A stretch of DNA of 64,000 bases from Spinacia oleracea (GCF_020520425.1 NC_079488.1:5495747-5559746); one strand, 5' to 3'; shown: positions 33,660 to 45,197, numbered from the stretch's first letter. The notes: generated by a model not told the origin, from the sequence alone. A program made the numbers and translations.

Positions 33660-35819
33660 TGTTATAACCAAACGCGTACCACAAACGATTAGGAACAAGT
33701 CCTGTGAATACAATATAGAACAAATAGCAAAGACAATAATAATAGACACAAGTGTTTATAAGGAAATTTAGATTTCCTCCCCTTAAATATTATTGTATTA
33801 TTAAGTTCCTGTAAAATAACACAATAACCCCTCAATTGATCATTCCTCTCACCAATGTATTTTCCCTCTTATTTTTTAGCTAGGCCTAAACCCCTTTTAT
33901 AGGCTAAACTAGAAATCCACGTCTACTAGAATTATACTTGCTCCCAAGTCTAAATAATTCTAGAGATTGTTACATACCAAAATATATCTACTTTCCTAAT
34001 TACAATTCTAATTAAACTAGGAAACGAGATATTAAATCAAACAAGTTCGTTTCGTATTTTTGTCAAATTAACTAAGTTGTGTTTATTTCCTAACAAACCT
34101 TCCCTTAAACTCAACGTAGTCTCTTCGCGAACTAACGAACAACTTTCGGAGCTTGCCTTCCCTTGAGCCAAAACTTGTCCCTCATTACCTCCTTCAAGTA
34201 TGAGGAGATTTTGTTTGTTACGTCGTCCCTTCAAGATCACACTCCTAGCCTTGGAAACGACCTCCCTCAATATGAATAGCATAACCCAAGCCATCCAAAC
34301 GACCCAAAGATATAAGATTGCGATCAAGTCTCAAAATGTACCTCACCTCTCGTAATTTTCGAGTCTTCCCATCATGTGTCTTGATCTCAACCTCACCTAT
34401 ACCCTCAACCTTAGCCTCTTCCCCGTTAGGCAAGGTAACACACAATCCATCACTTTGTTTATAAGAAATAAACCACTCCTTCCTACAACAAATATGTTGT
34501 GAGCATCCCGAATCTAAAATCCAACCCTCTTTTGGATCTTTACTCTCCTCCACTATTGGAGCCATATCCTGATCAATAGCAATAGTAGCAGCACCTCTAA
34601 CCCTTCCGTTCCTCAACGCCATCAAATGTTCATTGTATCTAGGACACTTTGATTGTATATGTCCTACCTCGTCACAGTACCAACACTTGATATTAGGGTT
34701 TGTATTGCTCGCCTTCTTCTTGCCTTTCCAGTTATTGCTACTACCCTCCGCTACCAATCATGCTCCTCCATGGATTGATGATGATCCCCCTTGCTTGATG
34801 AACCTCTCCGCCTCGAATAATGCCACCACAGTATCGTCCAAATCAATTGTTGTTTTCCCTACAAGTAAACTAGTTATTACAGAGTTATACCTTTTAGGAA
34901 GAGATGTCAACAATAAAATTGCTTTGTCCTCCTCTTCGATTTTCACATCTAAACTCGCCAATTGGGTGATCAATCCATTAAACTTATTCAGATGATCTTG
35001 TATTGCGCTGTCTTCCTCCATCTCGAGTGAATAAAGGTCTTTTTTCAAGAACAACTTGTTGGCCAATGACTTAGATGCGTACATCTTAATCAATTTGTCC
35101 CACAAATCTTTTGGATTATTATCCTCTAAGACGTTCTACTTGATCTCCGGTGCAAGAGTCAATCTGATCGTACTAGTAGCCCGTAGTTGCATATCCTCCC
35201 ACTTGTCCTTGTCCACCGAATCGGGTTTCTTATCCTCCAAAGTCTTGCGAAGACCTTGATGTATAAGAATATCCTTAATTGTACTTTGCCATAATGAGAA
35301 ATTCGTCTTCCCATTAAAAAGTTCTATCTTGTACTTGTTCCCGAAATCATCCATGACTAAACCCAGCTCTTGATACCAGTTTGTTATAACCAAACGCGTG
35401 CCACAAACGATTAGGAACAAACCCTGCTAATACAATATATAACAAATAGCAAAGACAATAATAATAGACACAAGTGTTTATGAGGAAATTTAGATTTCCT
35501 CCCCTCAAATATTATCGTATTATTAAGTTCCTGCAAAATAACACAATAATCCCTCAATTGATGATTCCTCTCACCAATGTATTTTCTCTCTTATTTTTTA
35601 GCTAGGCCTAAACCCCCTTTTATAGGCTAAACTAGAAACCCACGTCTACTAGAATTATACTTGCTCCCCAAGTCTAAATAATTCTAGAGATTGTTACATA
35701 CCAAAATATATCTACTTTCCTAATTACAATTCTAATTAAACTAGGAAACGAGATATTAAATCAAACAAGTTCGTTTCGTATTTTTGTCAACTTAACTAAG
35801 TTGTGCTTATTTCCTAACA
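33660..35819 (-). mobile_element. Short gag-protease LTR retrotransposon (TR-GAG-like), Ty1/copia
   Basis: LTRs 33660-34095 and 35382-35819 (436 and 438 bp) have TGTTATAACC starts and CCTAACA ends on the plus strand. The flanks TCTTC and ACTTC match in four of five bases. On the minus strand the PBS CTGGTATCAAGAGC (35366-35379) directly follows the right-hand (5') LTR. The interior is only about 1.3 kb and encodes gag and the start of the copia protease, with integrase, RT and RNase H absent. This matches the described TR-GAG class of non-autonomous elements. A TATAAAAGG box for minus-strand transcription lies near 33893-33903 and its LTR copy. Confidence 0.9.
34245..35354 (-). pseudogene. 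Copia gag and partial protease
   Basis: One frame (start ATG at 35352-35354) interrupted by a TAG near 35133-35135 and a TGA near 34758-34760. It begins with a classic copia Gag (LFNGKTNFSLWQ), then LYSLEMEEDSAIQDHLNKFN and LLTSLPKRYNSV, a CWYCDEVGHIQSKC knuckle, and WILDSGCSQHI with the DSG catalytic site of the aspartic protease. The frame ends at 34245, but an overlapping frame continues the protease C-terminal region (KGRRNKQNLL-like) nearly to the LTR, which implies a frameshift near 34260. There is no room for integrase or RT. Confidence 0.88.
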
Positions 35820-35837
35820 ACTTCTTTTTAATAAGAA

Positions 35838-36274
35838 GGTAATTGGCAAATACAATCTAATAAAGTTTTTTATTTGTCAATTATAATCTCAAAATTCTAA
35901 TTTTGTCAATTACAACCTTAAACTTATACATCCATTTTAAATTATAATCTGAATGATCACCGAAAAATGATGTCATAATGTTATTAAAAAAATTACATAA
36001 TATTTTAAAAAATAATTTTTCTATTTTTCGATTTTTTAATTCTTATTTTTCAATTTATTTTGTTTTAATTCTTATTTTCCCTTTTTTTTCAAAGTATGTA
36101 ATTTATTTTAGTAACATTATGACATCACCTTCCGGTGATTCTTGCCGGAAAATGACTTCGGGTTGTAATTTAAAATGAATGTATAAGTTGAATGTTGTAA
36201 TTGACAAAATTAAAAGTCTGAGGCTGTAATTGACAAACATGAAACTTAATTAGGTTGTAATTGTCAAATTTTCC
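35838..36274. mobile_element. Mutator-type MITE with long inverted repeats
   Basis: A 437-bp foldback. The left arm (GGTAATTGGCAAATACAATC...) pairs imperfectly over about 150 bp with the right arm (reverse complement GGAAAATTTGACAATTACAACC...). It is flanked by a perfect 9-bp TSD TAATAAGAA at 35829-35837 and 36275-36283. Non-coding. Its terminus resembles that of the MITE at 19068-19610 (GGAAA..TTTG). Confidence 0.88.
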
Positions 36275-36283
36275 TAATAAGAA

Positions 36284-38010
36284 TTGAATTTACATTACTC
36301 ATAGGATAGCATTTAACCAGTGGCAGATTTGGTTATATCTTCATTTTATAAGGGAGAGCACGCAGTAGAAAAATAATCAATACAGTATGTAATTTATACA
36401 ATTAAGCACAAAATTTCAGGGTATAATAAAAAAAAAAAAATGGAATTTTTCACCCGAAAGGATCGGGCCCACCCAAGCCATAAGGATATATAATCGTCAT
36501 TTCATTCAACTTCGCATGTGAAGCTCGTTGAAAGTGAGAATGTGAGAGGGATATATGGTAAGAAAATATCGAACCCTAATGCATGAGACTTAAATATAGA
36601 CATTAGTTATGACTTGCGTAATATACTAGTATGAGGTTAAACGTCTATTAAGTCAAACCTTACTTATGCTATTTTTAAATAGATTAAAAATATATCTATG
36701 CGAAGTAATTTTGTTGTAAACTGTTACAAACTATACTTTGAATTATGAAAACGTAAAATACAGAAACTAGATTAGGACGAGTTAATCTCTGTCCTTAGGA
36801 TAATATTAGCTCACACTATTTTGTTGATGGGATCCAAATCTAATCTACCCACAGGATTTCCTAATCCCTAATGAAATACAACAAATTCAACAATTCCCAT
36901 TAACATGTATTTTGAAAGAAACTGTCATTATGAGAAATATGAAAAATGTAATTATCATTAACATAATGCATTATATTAAATAGGAAAACCCATATGACAG
37001 TTATTAAATAATTGTCCCTGGTATAATCCTATTTAAAATAAATAAATAATTAATACCGAAATATTAATTAATTAATACCGCAACAAAGATTAAAGTTAAT
37101 TATGTCATCAAATGGACAGTGCTAAGTGTTAAGTCTTGATTAATTATATATAGTTATATTACCAACCCAAAACTAGCAAACCAAGCTCAATGCTCCACTT
37201 GGCCCAATAACTCAAGTCATATCATATTCAATGTATGAAGGACATAGTATATTTAAAGACAACCAAAACATCATATTTCTTCCATGCGGGAGAATACTCC
37301 TACACGCATAAGTTGAAGACTACTATATCTAACAGTACTCGTACCCACTTTTCTTAAAACTAATTGCTTATTATTTTACGTATTACTAGTTAATCTCCGA
37401 GTCATGCTCGGTTTTTTTAAATAGTACTTCATATATATGAAAAATAAATTAGGCATTCCAGATTAATGAATGCATTTAGCAGGGAATTTAGGAGAGAAAA
37501 AAGATTTAGGGAACACTTTATTTTTTTTATTACTTGCACCATTTTTCTTTTATGAAAATTGTACTCAACTTGCATCATTTTGTTTTTATTGTATGTCTTC
37601 ACATGCTTTTTGATGTGTTCACACATTAAATACCCACTTTACCGTTACAGTATTACTCACATTTAACATTTAACATTGTTATCTAATATTTCCCCCTTTT
37701 TTTTGGGTTATCATATAGGACAATTTTGATTACATTTTTTTTTAATCTTTGTTCCTAATCTAAATGATGCAAGTAAAAAAAACCCGAATAAAGTGTATAG
37801 ATAGATTGTTTCGTATTTAGCATAGTTTTGATGGTTAACAAACACTCTAATTACAAATTGTCCTATATAATATACAACAAATTTATTATACACTCTGTGC
37901 ACACAAGACTTTTTGAAATGTTTAGTAAAATAAGTTTTTTTCCCATCAATTTAACACACAAAATAAGTTTATACTTCAAATAATTTTTATCAATTTTAGT
38001 AAGCTCAAAT
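36284..38010. other. AT-rich intergenic DNA, nothing recognised
   Basis: About 1.7 kb. Open frames here are short and without motifs. No repeat boundaries could be set. Confidence 0.6.
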
Positions 38011-38014
38011 AATT

Positions 38015-38275
38015 TAGGCCATTTCAGTTCGATTTAGTTTATTTGAGTTAGTTTAGTTCCGCTCCATTCAACCCAGTTCAGTTTCATTTAATCCAGTTCA
38101 GTTCAGTTTAGTTCAACTTCGTTTAGTTAGTCAGTTTAGCACTTTAGCTACGTTCAACTCAGTTCAGTTCCATTCAGTTCAGTTCAGTTGAGTTCAATTC
38201 AACTACGTTTACTTTAGTTTTATTTAGCTTAATTCTGCTCATTTCAATTTCATTCGGTTCCATTCATATCAGCCA
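38015..38275. repeat. Degenerate GTTCAGTTCA/TTAGTTCA repeat
   Basis: A 5-10-bp word family (TTCAGTTCAG, TTTAGTTCA, TTCAACTCAG) is repeated for about 260 bp, ending about 270 bp upstream of the DUF4408/DUF761 start codon. Confidence 0.85.
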
Positions 38276-38426
38276 ACCAGAAGTATCCACTTGATTTCAT
38301 CAGTCAATTTCGGACCTAGTCACACAAATAACGACCAAATTATTTCAATTTTAAGAAAAGAAAAAAAATGGATAAAGTATCATGGTAGATTTGTATCTTT
38401 CATATGGTCCACAAATATTACAACAA

Positions 38427-38434
38427 TATATAGA
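38427..38434 (+). promoter_or_regulatory. TATA box of the DUF4408/DUF761 gene
   Basis: TATATAGA lies 111 bp upstream of the ATG, with a pyrimidine-rich likely leader (38455-38535) between, which is normal plant spacing. Confidence 0.6.
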
Positions 38435-38544
38435 GATGCAAGATCCCATCCTCATTGTACTACTACTCACTTCTTCTCGCCCACTCCTTTTTTTTTTCTC
38501 GTTCTATCTCTACAATTCTTTCTCTCACTAGAAAACTTACAAAA

Positions 38545-39366
38545 ATGGTGGAAATCGAGGTAGCCGCACTCATAGCACCATGGCTAACCCCAACCTCTCT
38601 CTTCGTCGTCCTCAACATCGTCCTCGCAACTATCTTCTTCGCCAATAACAAGCATCACTCCAAAAATAATCACGAAAACAGCAACAATAATCATGATAAT
38701 GATAATTTTAATCAGTTTGATGATTATCAGAATCAGTTGCGCGGAGATTACGAAGGAGCTTCGCTTGTGCCGCCGCCGCCTCAGCTAGTCCGAGCGCCGT
38801 CGCTTTTCTCCCGTGTTGCTTCCTTTAATTTCTCCAATTTTTACTCTGAATCGCAACCGCCGTCGTCTGAGGAGGAGGCGGATCGGAACGTTACCGTCGC
38901 CCGTGCGCCGTCGCTGCTTTACCGAGTGACGTCGTTTAACTTCGGTCGGGGGACTCAGAAGGCGGATGGCGAGAGGAGGAGAGAGGAGGAAGCAGCACGT
39001 GATGTGAGTGTGAGTCACGCGAGGAGAGAGAATCAGCAGCAGCAGCAACAGGAGGAGGAGGAGGTGGCGGAAGTGGAGGAGGAGAAGGTAGTGAAGGTTA
39101 AGAAACGAGGAAGTAATAAGAAGATGAAAAAGGAGGCGGCGGATGCGGTGAAGGAAACGCCATTGACAACGGCGACAGCGGTGAAGAAAACGCCAACGCC
39201 GACGGTGACGGTGACGGCAACGGGAACGACGCCAACAGCTCGGCGGGTGGACGAAGGGGTGGATTCGAAGGCGGATGACTTTATCCAGAAGTTCAAGCAG
39301 CAGTTGAAGTTGCAGCGGCTTGAGTCACTGTTGCGCTACCGGAGTGGCACTCCGGCAGCCATTTGA
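38545..39366 (+). CDS. DUF4408/DUF761 domain protein, intronless
   Basis: A 273-residue protein. The N-terminus has a membrane-like hydrophobic segment (LFVVLNIVLATIFFA, residues about 16-30) in the manner of DUF4408. The middle is low-complexity, with two copies of a RAPSLFSRV/RAPSLLYRV + (A/T)SFNF repeat (about residues 82-96 and 118-132), a Gln/Glu-rich run and a Lys-rich basic stretch. The C-terminus is DSKADDFIQKFKQQLKLQRL then ESLLRYR, the DUF761 signature. Such proteins include stress- and PAMP-induced plant proteins; their biochemical role is unknown. The ATG at 38545 is chosen over the open frame upstream because it is the first ATG and has an AAAAATGG context. The only clearly host-type gene in the window. 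Confidence 0.92.
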   Translation: MVEIEVAALIAPWLTPTSLFVVLNIVLATIFFANNKHHSKNNHENSNNNHDNDNFNQFDDYQNQLRGDYEGASLVPPPPQLVRAPSLFSRVASFNFSNFYSESQPPSSEEEADRNVTVARAPSLLYRVTSFNFGRGTQKADGERRREEEAARDVSVSHARRENQQQQQQEEEEVAEVEEEKVVKVKKRGSNKKMKKEAADAVKETPLTTATAVKKTPTPTVTVTATGTTPTARRVDEGVDSKADDFIQKFKQQLKLQRLESLLRYRSGTPAAI

Positions 39367-39880
39367 ACATTATTTAATTTAAAAGCCTGATTAGAAGACG
39401 GACCGGGCCTAGACCTACACAATCAGGCTATTATATCGGGCCGGGCCAGGTTTTTGGTCGATTTTGGGTCCCAAACCCACTATCTCTGGCCACTCTACCT
39501 GGGCCAAATTTATAACGAAAAGTCTGAAAAGAGTAGATTTACGTTGCCCAGACGAGTAAAAATCGGCCCAACCCGAAAAGTTTGCATAAAAAATTCTTAA
39601 TTTTCAGGTTGAGTCGGACCGAATTAGCGAGTCGGGTTTAAATTGATCAGGTTTTAGTTGTCTTTTTTGTACCAAACAGAAAAAAAAAAGAGACATTAGT
39701 AGATCCCCTCTTAGCAACGGGGGTGTTTAATTTTGTTGTTGTACTGTATGTAATTGTACTATTAGGGTTTTTAGGAATATTAAATTTGTTTGTCATGATT
39801 TTTACCGTGTTTTTTTATTTGTTACGGAGCATTATTAATTAATTAGTTTGAAACTTTAAATATTACTATTGGCCACATGG
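39367..39880. other. 3' flank of DUF4408/DUF761 gene
   Basis: A likely 3' UTR and intergenic DNA. GGGCCGGGCC-type words near 39405-39455 and related Cys-poor GC patches look repeat-derived, but I found no boundaries. A T-rich, TGTAATTGTA-like region at about 39730-39800 is a plausible polyadenylation region. Confidence 0.5.
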
Positions 39881-39891
39881 GTGGCTCTGAC

Positions 39892-42542
39892 CGCAAATTT
39901 GATGGTGCAGGCGTGTGCACCGTGCTCTAGGTGCACCAGAAACAAAACGACATATAAAACACATAAAACGCGCGTGTTTCATTAAATTCCGGGAATAAAA
40001 GAACATTTTCCTTGAACAAAAGAACAATACCCTAGAACAAAAGAACATTAAAGGCTCTGTTCTTTTCAGCTCTGTTTTTCGCGTTTTTTATTCGATTTGC
40101 TTTCTTCTTGCGATATATATTCTTCTAGATTTTATTTTTTGAACTCAAATTGTGAAGAGGAGAGAGAAAATATGAACTAGGTTTTCTAAAATGGTTCTTA
40201 GAGAGATAAAGTAGTGAAAACTCCTAAAAATTCGTTGATTTTTCTGCTTCAATATAAAATTAAATCGATTCTTCTTCTTCAAATCTGAATTTTGCAGCTA
40301 ATAATCAGATTTTGGGAGGTAATTTTCCAATTTTGAAATAATAAATTCTAGGTTTTGATGATTTTGATTTTTTTAATAATCGTGTGTTTAATGATTTTGA
40401 TTATTTTGATGAGTTTGTTTTTGTAATAATCGAGTTTTGATGGTTTTGATGATTTTATGAATCAAATTATGTAACAACACGCTGATTTCGTTGAAATCGC
40501 TGATTTTGAAGATTTGGATTATGTAATTACGATTTTTTTTCCAGAAAAGAACAGTTTTACGTATTAAAAGAACATATACTCGTATTAAAAGAACAGTTTC
40601 TTTATGCTCGTATTAAAAGAACAGTTTCATTATAGTAGAAAAATAGACCATTTGCGTTTCATAATTTGTTCTTTCATTCTATTGTGTTCTTCTTTTTTAT
40701 TATTTTCAATTTCATTTGCGTTTCATAACTTGTTCTTTTTATTTTATTGTGTTATTTTTCTTCTTACTTTTTATTTATCCTTTGTTCTTTTGGTTGCGTT
40801 CTTTTTCTTGGTTTTATACATGTTAACCTGTTATTTTTTCAGATATTATGAATAATGTGCTTGATAATTCATAACAGAATGATGAAAATGATGATTACGA
40901 ATCATATATTATTGTTGAACAAGGTACTTGACTTGTTCTTTTAGTCTCTCTATTTGTTCTTTTAGTCTTTTCATTTGTTCTTTTTATAATATTCAGTTAA
41001 AAGAACAAAATAAAAACACGTGCATAGTTCTCATTATGCACTCTTTAAGAATTTTTCTTTTCTCCTTCTCTGTTATTCTTTGATTCTACTTCCTATTTTT
41101 TCATTTTCTATTTTTCAGCAACTATATATATAATAATTGTACTTATGAATCACAACCATTAGTCATTTTATAAATACATTTTAGAGAGAGAAAGAGGAGA
41201 GGATTTATATTCTCTCAACATAAGAGATATTTTTTGAGAGAGAAAGAGTGAGATGGTGAGTGAAAGAGTAAAAAATATATTTTCTCCTTATTCTCTCTCT
41301 AAAATTCCTTCTGAATGTTTCTCCTTTGTCGAAAAATGAGTGAATTAAGAAAAACACTAGTTCAATTTGGCTAGTTTTCGAAGCAAGAGAATATCTGGAG
41401 AGCGTGATATTTTCCGAGGATTGAGATCAATTTGTGAAGATTTATTAAAAGATATTGATGCTCCTGATAAATGTTGATCAAGTGTTTAAGGTACGTTTCC
41501 TTGTTCTTTCCTCTAATGTTCTTTTCAAATTGTAATGTTCTTTTCACAACTTTACTTTTACTGTGGCATCAACATAGTTTGTTCTTTTAAATCAACATAG
41601 TTTGTTCTTTTATATCAACGTACATAGATTAAATTGTTAAAAAAGAACATATAATGGTTTGAAAAGAACACATAACACTTAAAAAAGAACATAGTCTGAT
41701 TCGTGGTAAAAGAACAAAAATATTTTTTTTAAAAATATAGATTTAGTTTTAAGTGCATCAAAAAATCGTCGTTTCGTCTTTTTTTAATTAGATCATAAAA
41801 TCGTTTGAATAGAACAAATAACACGTAATAAAAGAACATAGATCTGATGTGTTGGATAAGAACAAAAATACATTTAAATAAAAATATAGATCTAGTTTTA
41901 AGTGCATCAAAATATCGTCGTTTTTGTCTTTTTAATTAGAACACTAAGTGGTTTGAAAAGAACAAATACAACTAATAAAAGAACATAGATTTGTTGTTCT
42001 TTTCGTCCCTTTCATTCTGTTCTTTTTTTTGATACGGAAAAAAAAAATGTTGTTCATTTTCATGTGTTTTGTTCTCTTGTTCTTTTTTTTTTTTTGTCTT
42101 TTTCTTAAATTTTTTTGAGTTTTTGTTATTTTAATTTTCTTTTGATTTTGTTGTGTTTTCTAAAAAATTTGTTGTTCTTTTTTTTAATTATTTTGTGTTC
42201 TTTTAAACTTTTAAACTTTTTTTTTACTGTTTTTTAATTTTTTTTAATATTATCGATAATATTTTCGTTTTGTTTTTCTGTTGCATTTTTCACTTGATGT
42301 TCTTTTTGCAAAATAGTTGTTCTTTTTATAGTGTATTAGGAGAGAGAATATGTTATTTTCAATTTTGTACATTTTCTTTAGTTTTTTAACATTAGTGTTC
42401 TTTTCAGCTTTTGGTTAATGTTCTTTTCGTTTACTCTAGTATGTTCTTTCTGTTTAGTTTCTTATGTTCTTTTTGTTATTTTTTGCGTTTTGGTGCAGGT
42501 GCACATAGATCTACATGCAGACCCCTGCACCATCCGCGCGTT
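39892..42542. mobile_element. MULE-like element saturated with TGTTCTTTT motif
   Basis: The direct repeat GTGGCTCTGAC at 39881-39891 and 42543-42553 (11 bp, possibly longer with one mismatch) flanks a 2.65-kb segment. Its ends are inverted-repeat-like: GATGGTGCAGGCGTGTGCACC at left and, reverse complemented, GGATGGTGCAGGGGTCTGCA at right, with a further GGTGCACC/GTGCACCTGCACC word inside each. The TSD length fits a Mutator-like element; the superfamily is inferred. The interior has no gene, but carries dozens of AAAAGAACA/TGTTCTTTT words and about three imperfect copies of a roughly 155-bp unit (41660-42000). Confidence 0.65.
41660..42000. repeat. Imperfect tandem repeat, period about 155 bp
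   Basis: The segment AATATAGATTTAGTTTTAAG + TGCATCAAAA + TCGTCGTTT recurs near 41722 and 41884. Each is followed by a TTTGAA(A/T)AGAACA word and AATAAAAGAACATAGAT, with a partial third copy. Confidence 0.75.
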
Positions 42543-42553
42543 GTGGCTCTGAC

Positions 42554-43065
42554 TGCCTGTGCGTTATGGTTAATTTAAAGCTAAGTAAAGGAGTAAAGGT
42601 AATTTATTTTTGGACATCCGTGTAAAGTGAAAGTGTGAATAAGACAATATGTGTACCGTTTTGGATAGCACGGTAAAAAGTAACTTCCCTAAAGTAGGCA
42701 AATGTTTCTACTATTTGTGCATGCCAGCTGAGTAACTAAATCAGCTGATTGACATAATGAAAGGTGTTTGGGATATTATCTTCCATTACTCAAAGTGATT
42801 TTCATACTTAAGTTCGGATAAAGGTAATATAAGTTTAAATAAAAAGATGTTTGGTTGCAAGTAATTTTAGGGGATATGACTTCCTAGGAAGTGAACATTT
42901 GTCATGTTGTTTGGTTGACATGAAATTAATAAGATGGGGGAAGTGGAATTTCCTAGGAAATTGGAGGTCCCATGGGACATGGGAAGTGGCTTACCCACTC
43001 TCCCCTTGGTAAGTCACAATTTCCATGTCATTTCCCAGGAAATGTTAATTCCTTAGAGCATCTCC
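42554..43065. other. Intergenic, probable outer MITE fragment
   Basis: Contains TTGTTTGGTTGACAT near 42905, which pairs with ATGTCAACCAAACTA near 43466-43480. This suggests that an older MITE of about 600 bp (roughly 42890-43490) surrounds the Tourist element. TSDs were not found. Confidence 0.4.
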
Positions 43066-43368
43066 AATGGTTGTAGCTAAGGACTAGCTTGAAATTTATA
43101 AAAGTTTCAAGCTAATAGCTAGACCATTGGAATGAAAATAATAAATTAGCTTGGCCAAGCAAATTAGCTTAAACAAGCTAATTTGCTTGACAACTAGCTA
43201 CCAAATGTTGCAAATTAATTAATTGACAAGTGGGCCAAATGGGACCAATTTAAATAACAAGCTAGTTGCTAGCCATTGGAGCAAAAATTAGCTAGACAGT
43301 GAAATAGCTTGAAATCTTATGTGGCATAAGAAGCTAATTATCAAATTAGCTTACCATTGAAGATGCTC
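43066..43368. mobile_element. Tourist-like (PIF/Harbinger) MITE
   Basis: A 303-bp element with TIR GAGCATCTCCAATGG (left) and the reverse complement of CCATTGAAGATGCTC (right), flanked by the TTA trinucleotide TSD (43063-43065 and 43369-43371) typical of PIF/Harbinger. The interior is rich in AGCTA/TAGCT words. No coding capacity. Confidence 0.88.
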
Positions 43369-43870
43369 TTAGTGCAACCAAACAAGAGTATGCTATTTCC
43401 TAGGAAATTCACAAAGGAAGTAACTTCCCATGAAAATAAAATTCCCATTGAAATTTAATTCCTATGTCAACCAAACTACCCCTAAGAGTTAATAAGTTCA
43501 AATGACATTTTTTTTTTTTAATTTCTAATAAGGGGATAATAAGATAAGTTAATAGCTAATAAGATAATATAAGCTAAATTCAGGAGAAGAGAATACACTC
43601 TTACTCACATGGAGGTGAGTCATTCGATCACATTGATGTACGAAAAAATTGTGATGGATGTGTGTTAGAATAGTTTTTCTCCCTCTATTTCTAATACTTG
43701 TAACACTTGACTCGGTTCGACCATTTCTAAATACTTGTAAAATTGTAATAATTTGTTGTTTACTCACATAGATGTCTGTCACTCACATGAATATGCGCCA
43801 AAATTAATTTTTAGGAAGTTGAAATGTTAATCAATAGTCTAAGGCCTTGTTCTCTTCATATGACCTTATA

Positions 43871-44153
43871 CTCCCTCCGTCCCAGATTAGTTGTTACACT
43901 TACTTTTGCATAAAGTTTTAGGTGATAAGTGGTTGTTTGGTTATCAATTGTTATTTTATTGAAAAAGTAGATGTGATAAGAGTTAGTGGTGTATTTTTTT
44001 AATTAAATAAGAGAGAGTGTGGGATAAAAATTATTTAGTGGGAAGAGAGAGACAATATAATAATCGTGGAGTCATTCCTAATTTAGAAGTGTAACAACTA
44101 ATCTGGGACGGACGAAAAAGAAAAATGTAACAACTAATCTGGGACGAAGGGAG
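43871..44153. mobile_element. Stowaway MITE, copy 1
   Basis: A 283-bp element with ends CTCCCTCCGTCCCAGATTAG and the reverse complement of CTAATCTGGGACGAAGGGAG, flanked by TA. The right-hand terminus is duplicated inside (CTAATCTGGGACGGA at 44099). The same family lies in inverted orientation at 46956-47241. Stowaways are mobilised by plant mariner transposases such as the one at 62667-64000. Confidence 0.95.
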
Positions 44154-44155
44154 TA

Positions 44156-44611
44156 TAATTTTTCTACTTTTTTGTCTGATTTGATCTGAATGATTTATAC
44201 TTTTATGTGAGTATTTTTTAGTTTTTTTTTATATTTTTTTTATGGTCTGACCTGGACTAATTTTTCTGATCCGGTTAAATAAACCATAAGAATATGATGA
44301 ATATAATAAGGTCATACTACTACGTATTGTCTATTGCGCCTACCTCACCAAAGAGATGAACTATGTTTATCAACGTTAGAGTTGCATTGCCTATACAACA
44401 AAACTATCAACATCCACTTTTTTTTTTGTTTATAAGATAATAATACAACTTGATATGCTTTCTTCCATGTTCCATTAGCCAAGGCCACTATCTACTTACG
44501 AAGTTATCATACTCGGAGTTTGTTTAGTTGATTTGGATTTTTTAAAGTTAAAACTTTGTTATCAATGTGTTAACAAATGTTAAACGACCGACCAACAATA
44601 TAATTAACTAT
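44156..44611. other. Intergenic, nothing recognised
   Basis: AT-rich DNA between two Stowaway elements, with a T-rich segment near 44210-44245. No gene or repeat boundaries seen. Confidence 0.6.
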
Positions 44612-44613
44612 TA

Positions 44614-45197
44614 CTCTATCCGTTTCACAAAATAAATTATGTTTTTTTTTTCGTGCCTTTTTTAAAACGTTTTATGTTTCTATTTATAGCTATATATTTT
44701 TCCTACTTTTCAGAAATTAGTGTAAAAGAACAATAAAAATAAAAATATGATTGTTTTTTCCACCCGACCATCCCATCGTCTATTTTTTGTTAAAAAAACT
44801 TTTTATTAAACAATCTTTTACTTTCTCCCATTCTCCAGATAAGTACTTACTCTGTTTCAAAAAAGTTACAACACTTTGACTAACACGTTTTTCAAGATGC
44901 AACTTTGACCATAATTATCTTTAATTTTATTTTTCCAAAAAAATATTAAAATTTTATATTATCAAAGTATATAATGAAATTAATCTAACGATATTTTAAT
45001 TGATAACATTTACTTTTAATAAATTAGTAAAAATATATGGTCAAAGTTGGTGTATGAATAGTGACAAAACTAAAAGTGTTACAATTTTTATAAAACGGAA
45101 GAAATATATAATAATGATTAATTTTCTTACACATATATACAATTTTTTAATACCGTATTTTTCACATAATAAAAAACATTTTATGGAACGAAGGGAG
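44614..45197. mobile_element. Outer Stowaway-like MITE interrupted by another
   Basis: Left end TA-CTCTATCCGTTTCACAAAAT, right end reverse complement CTCCCTTCGTTCCATAAAAT then TA. The 584-bp length is explained by the second Stowaway-like element inside (44850-45104), leaving about 330 bp. Confidence 0.7.
44850..45104. mobile_element. Inner Stowaway-like MITE
   Basis: Left arm CTCTGTTTCAAAAAAGTTAC + AACACTTT, right arm GTGTTACAATTTTTATAAAA + CGGAAG, so the arms are imperfect inverted repeats; flanking TA is present. The GACTTTGGTCAAAGTTG-type words inside are also partly inverted. A 111-aa frame through here is accidental. Confidence 0.7.

Noticed and set aside
38455..38544. Longer start for the DUF4408/DUF761 protein
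   Set aside because: The extra codons have no ATG and fall in the pyrimidine-rich leader; ATG 38545 matches the expected N-terminus.
39990..42480. Steroid-receptor-like response elements (AGAACA half-sites)
   Set aside because: The hexamer matches the animal glucocorticoid half-site, but plants lack these receptors; the array is reported as an unexplained motif instead.
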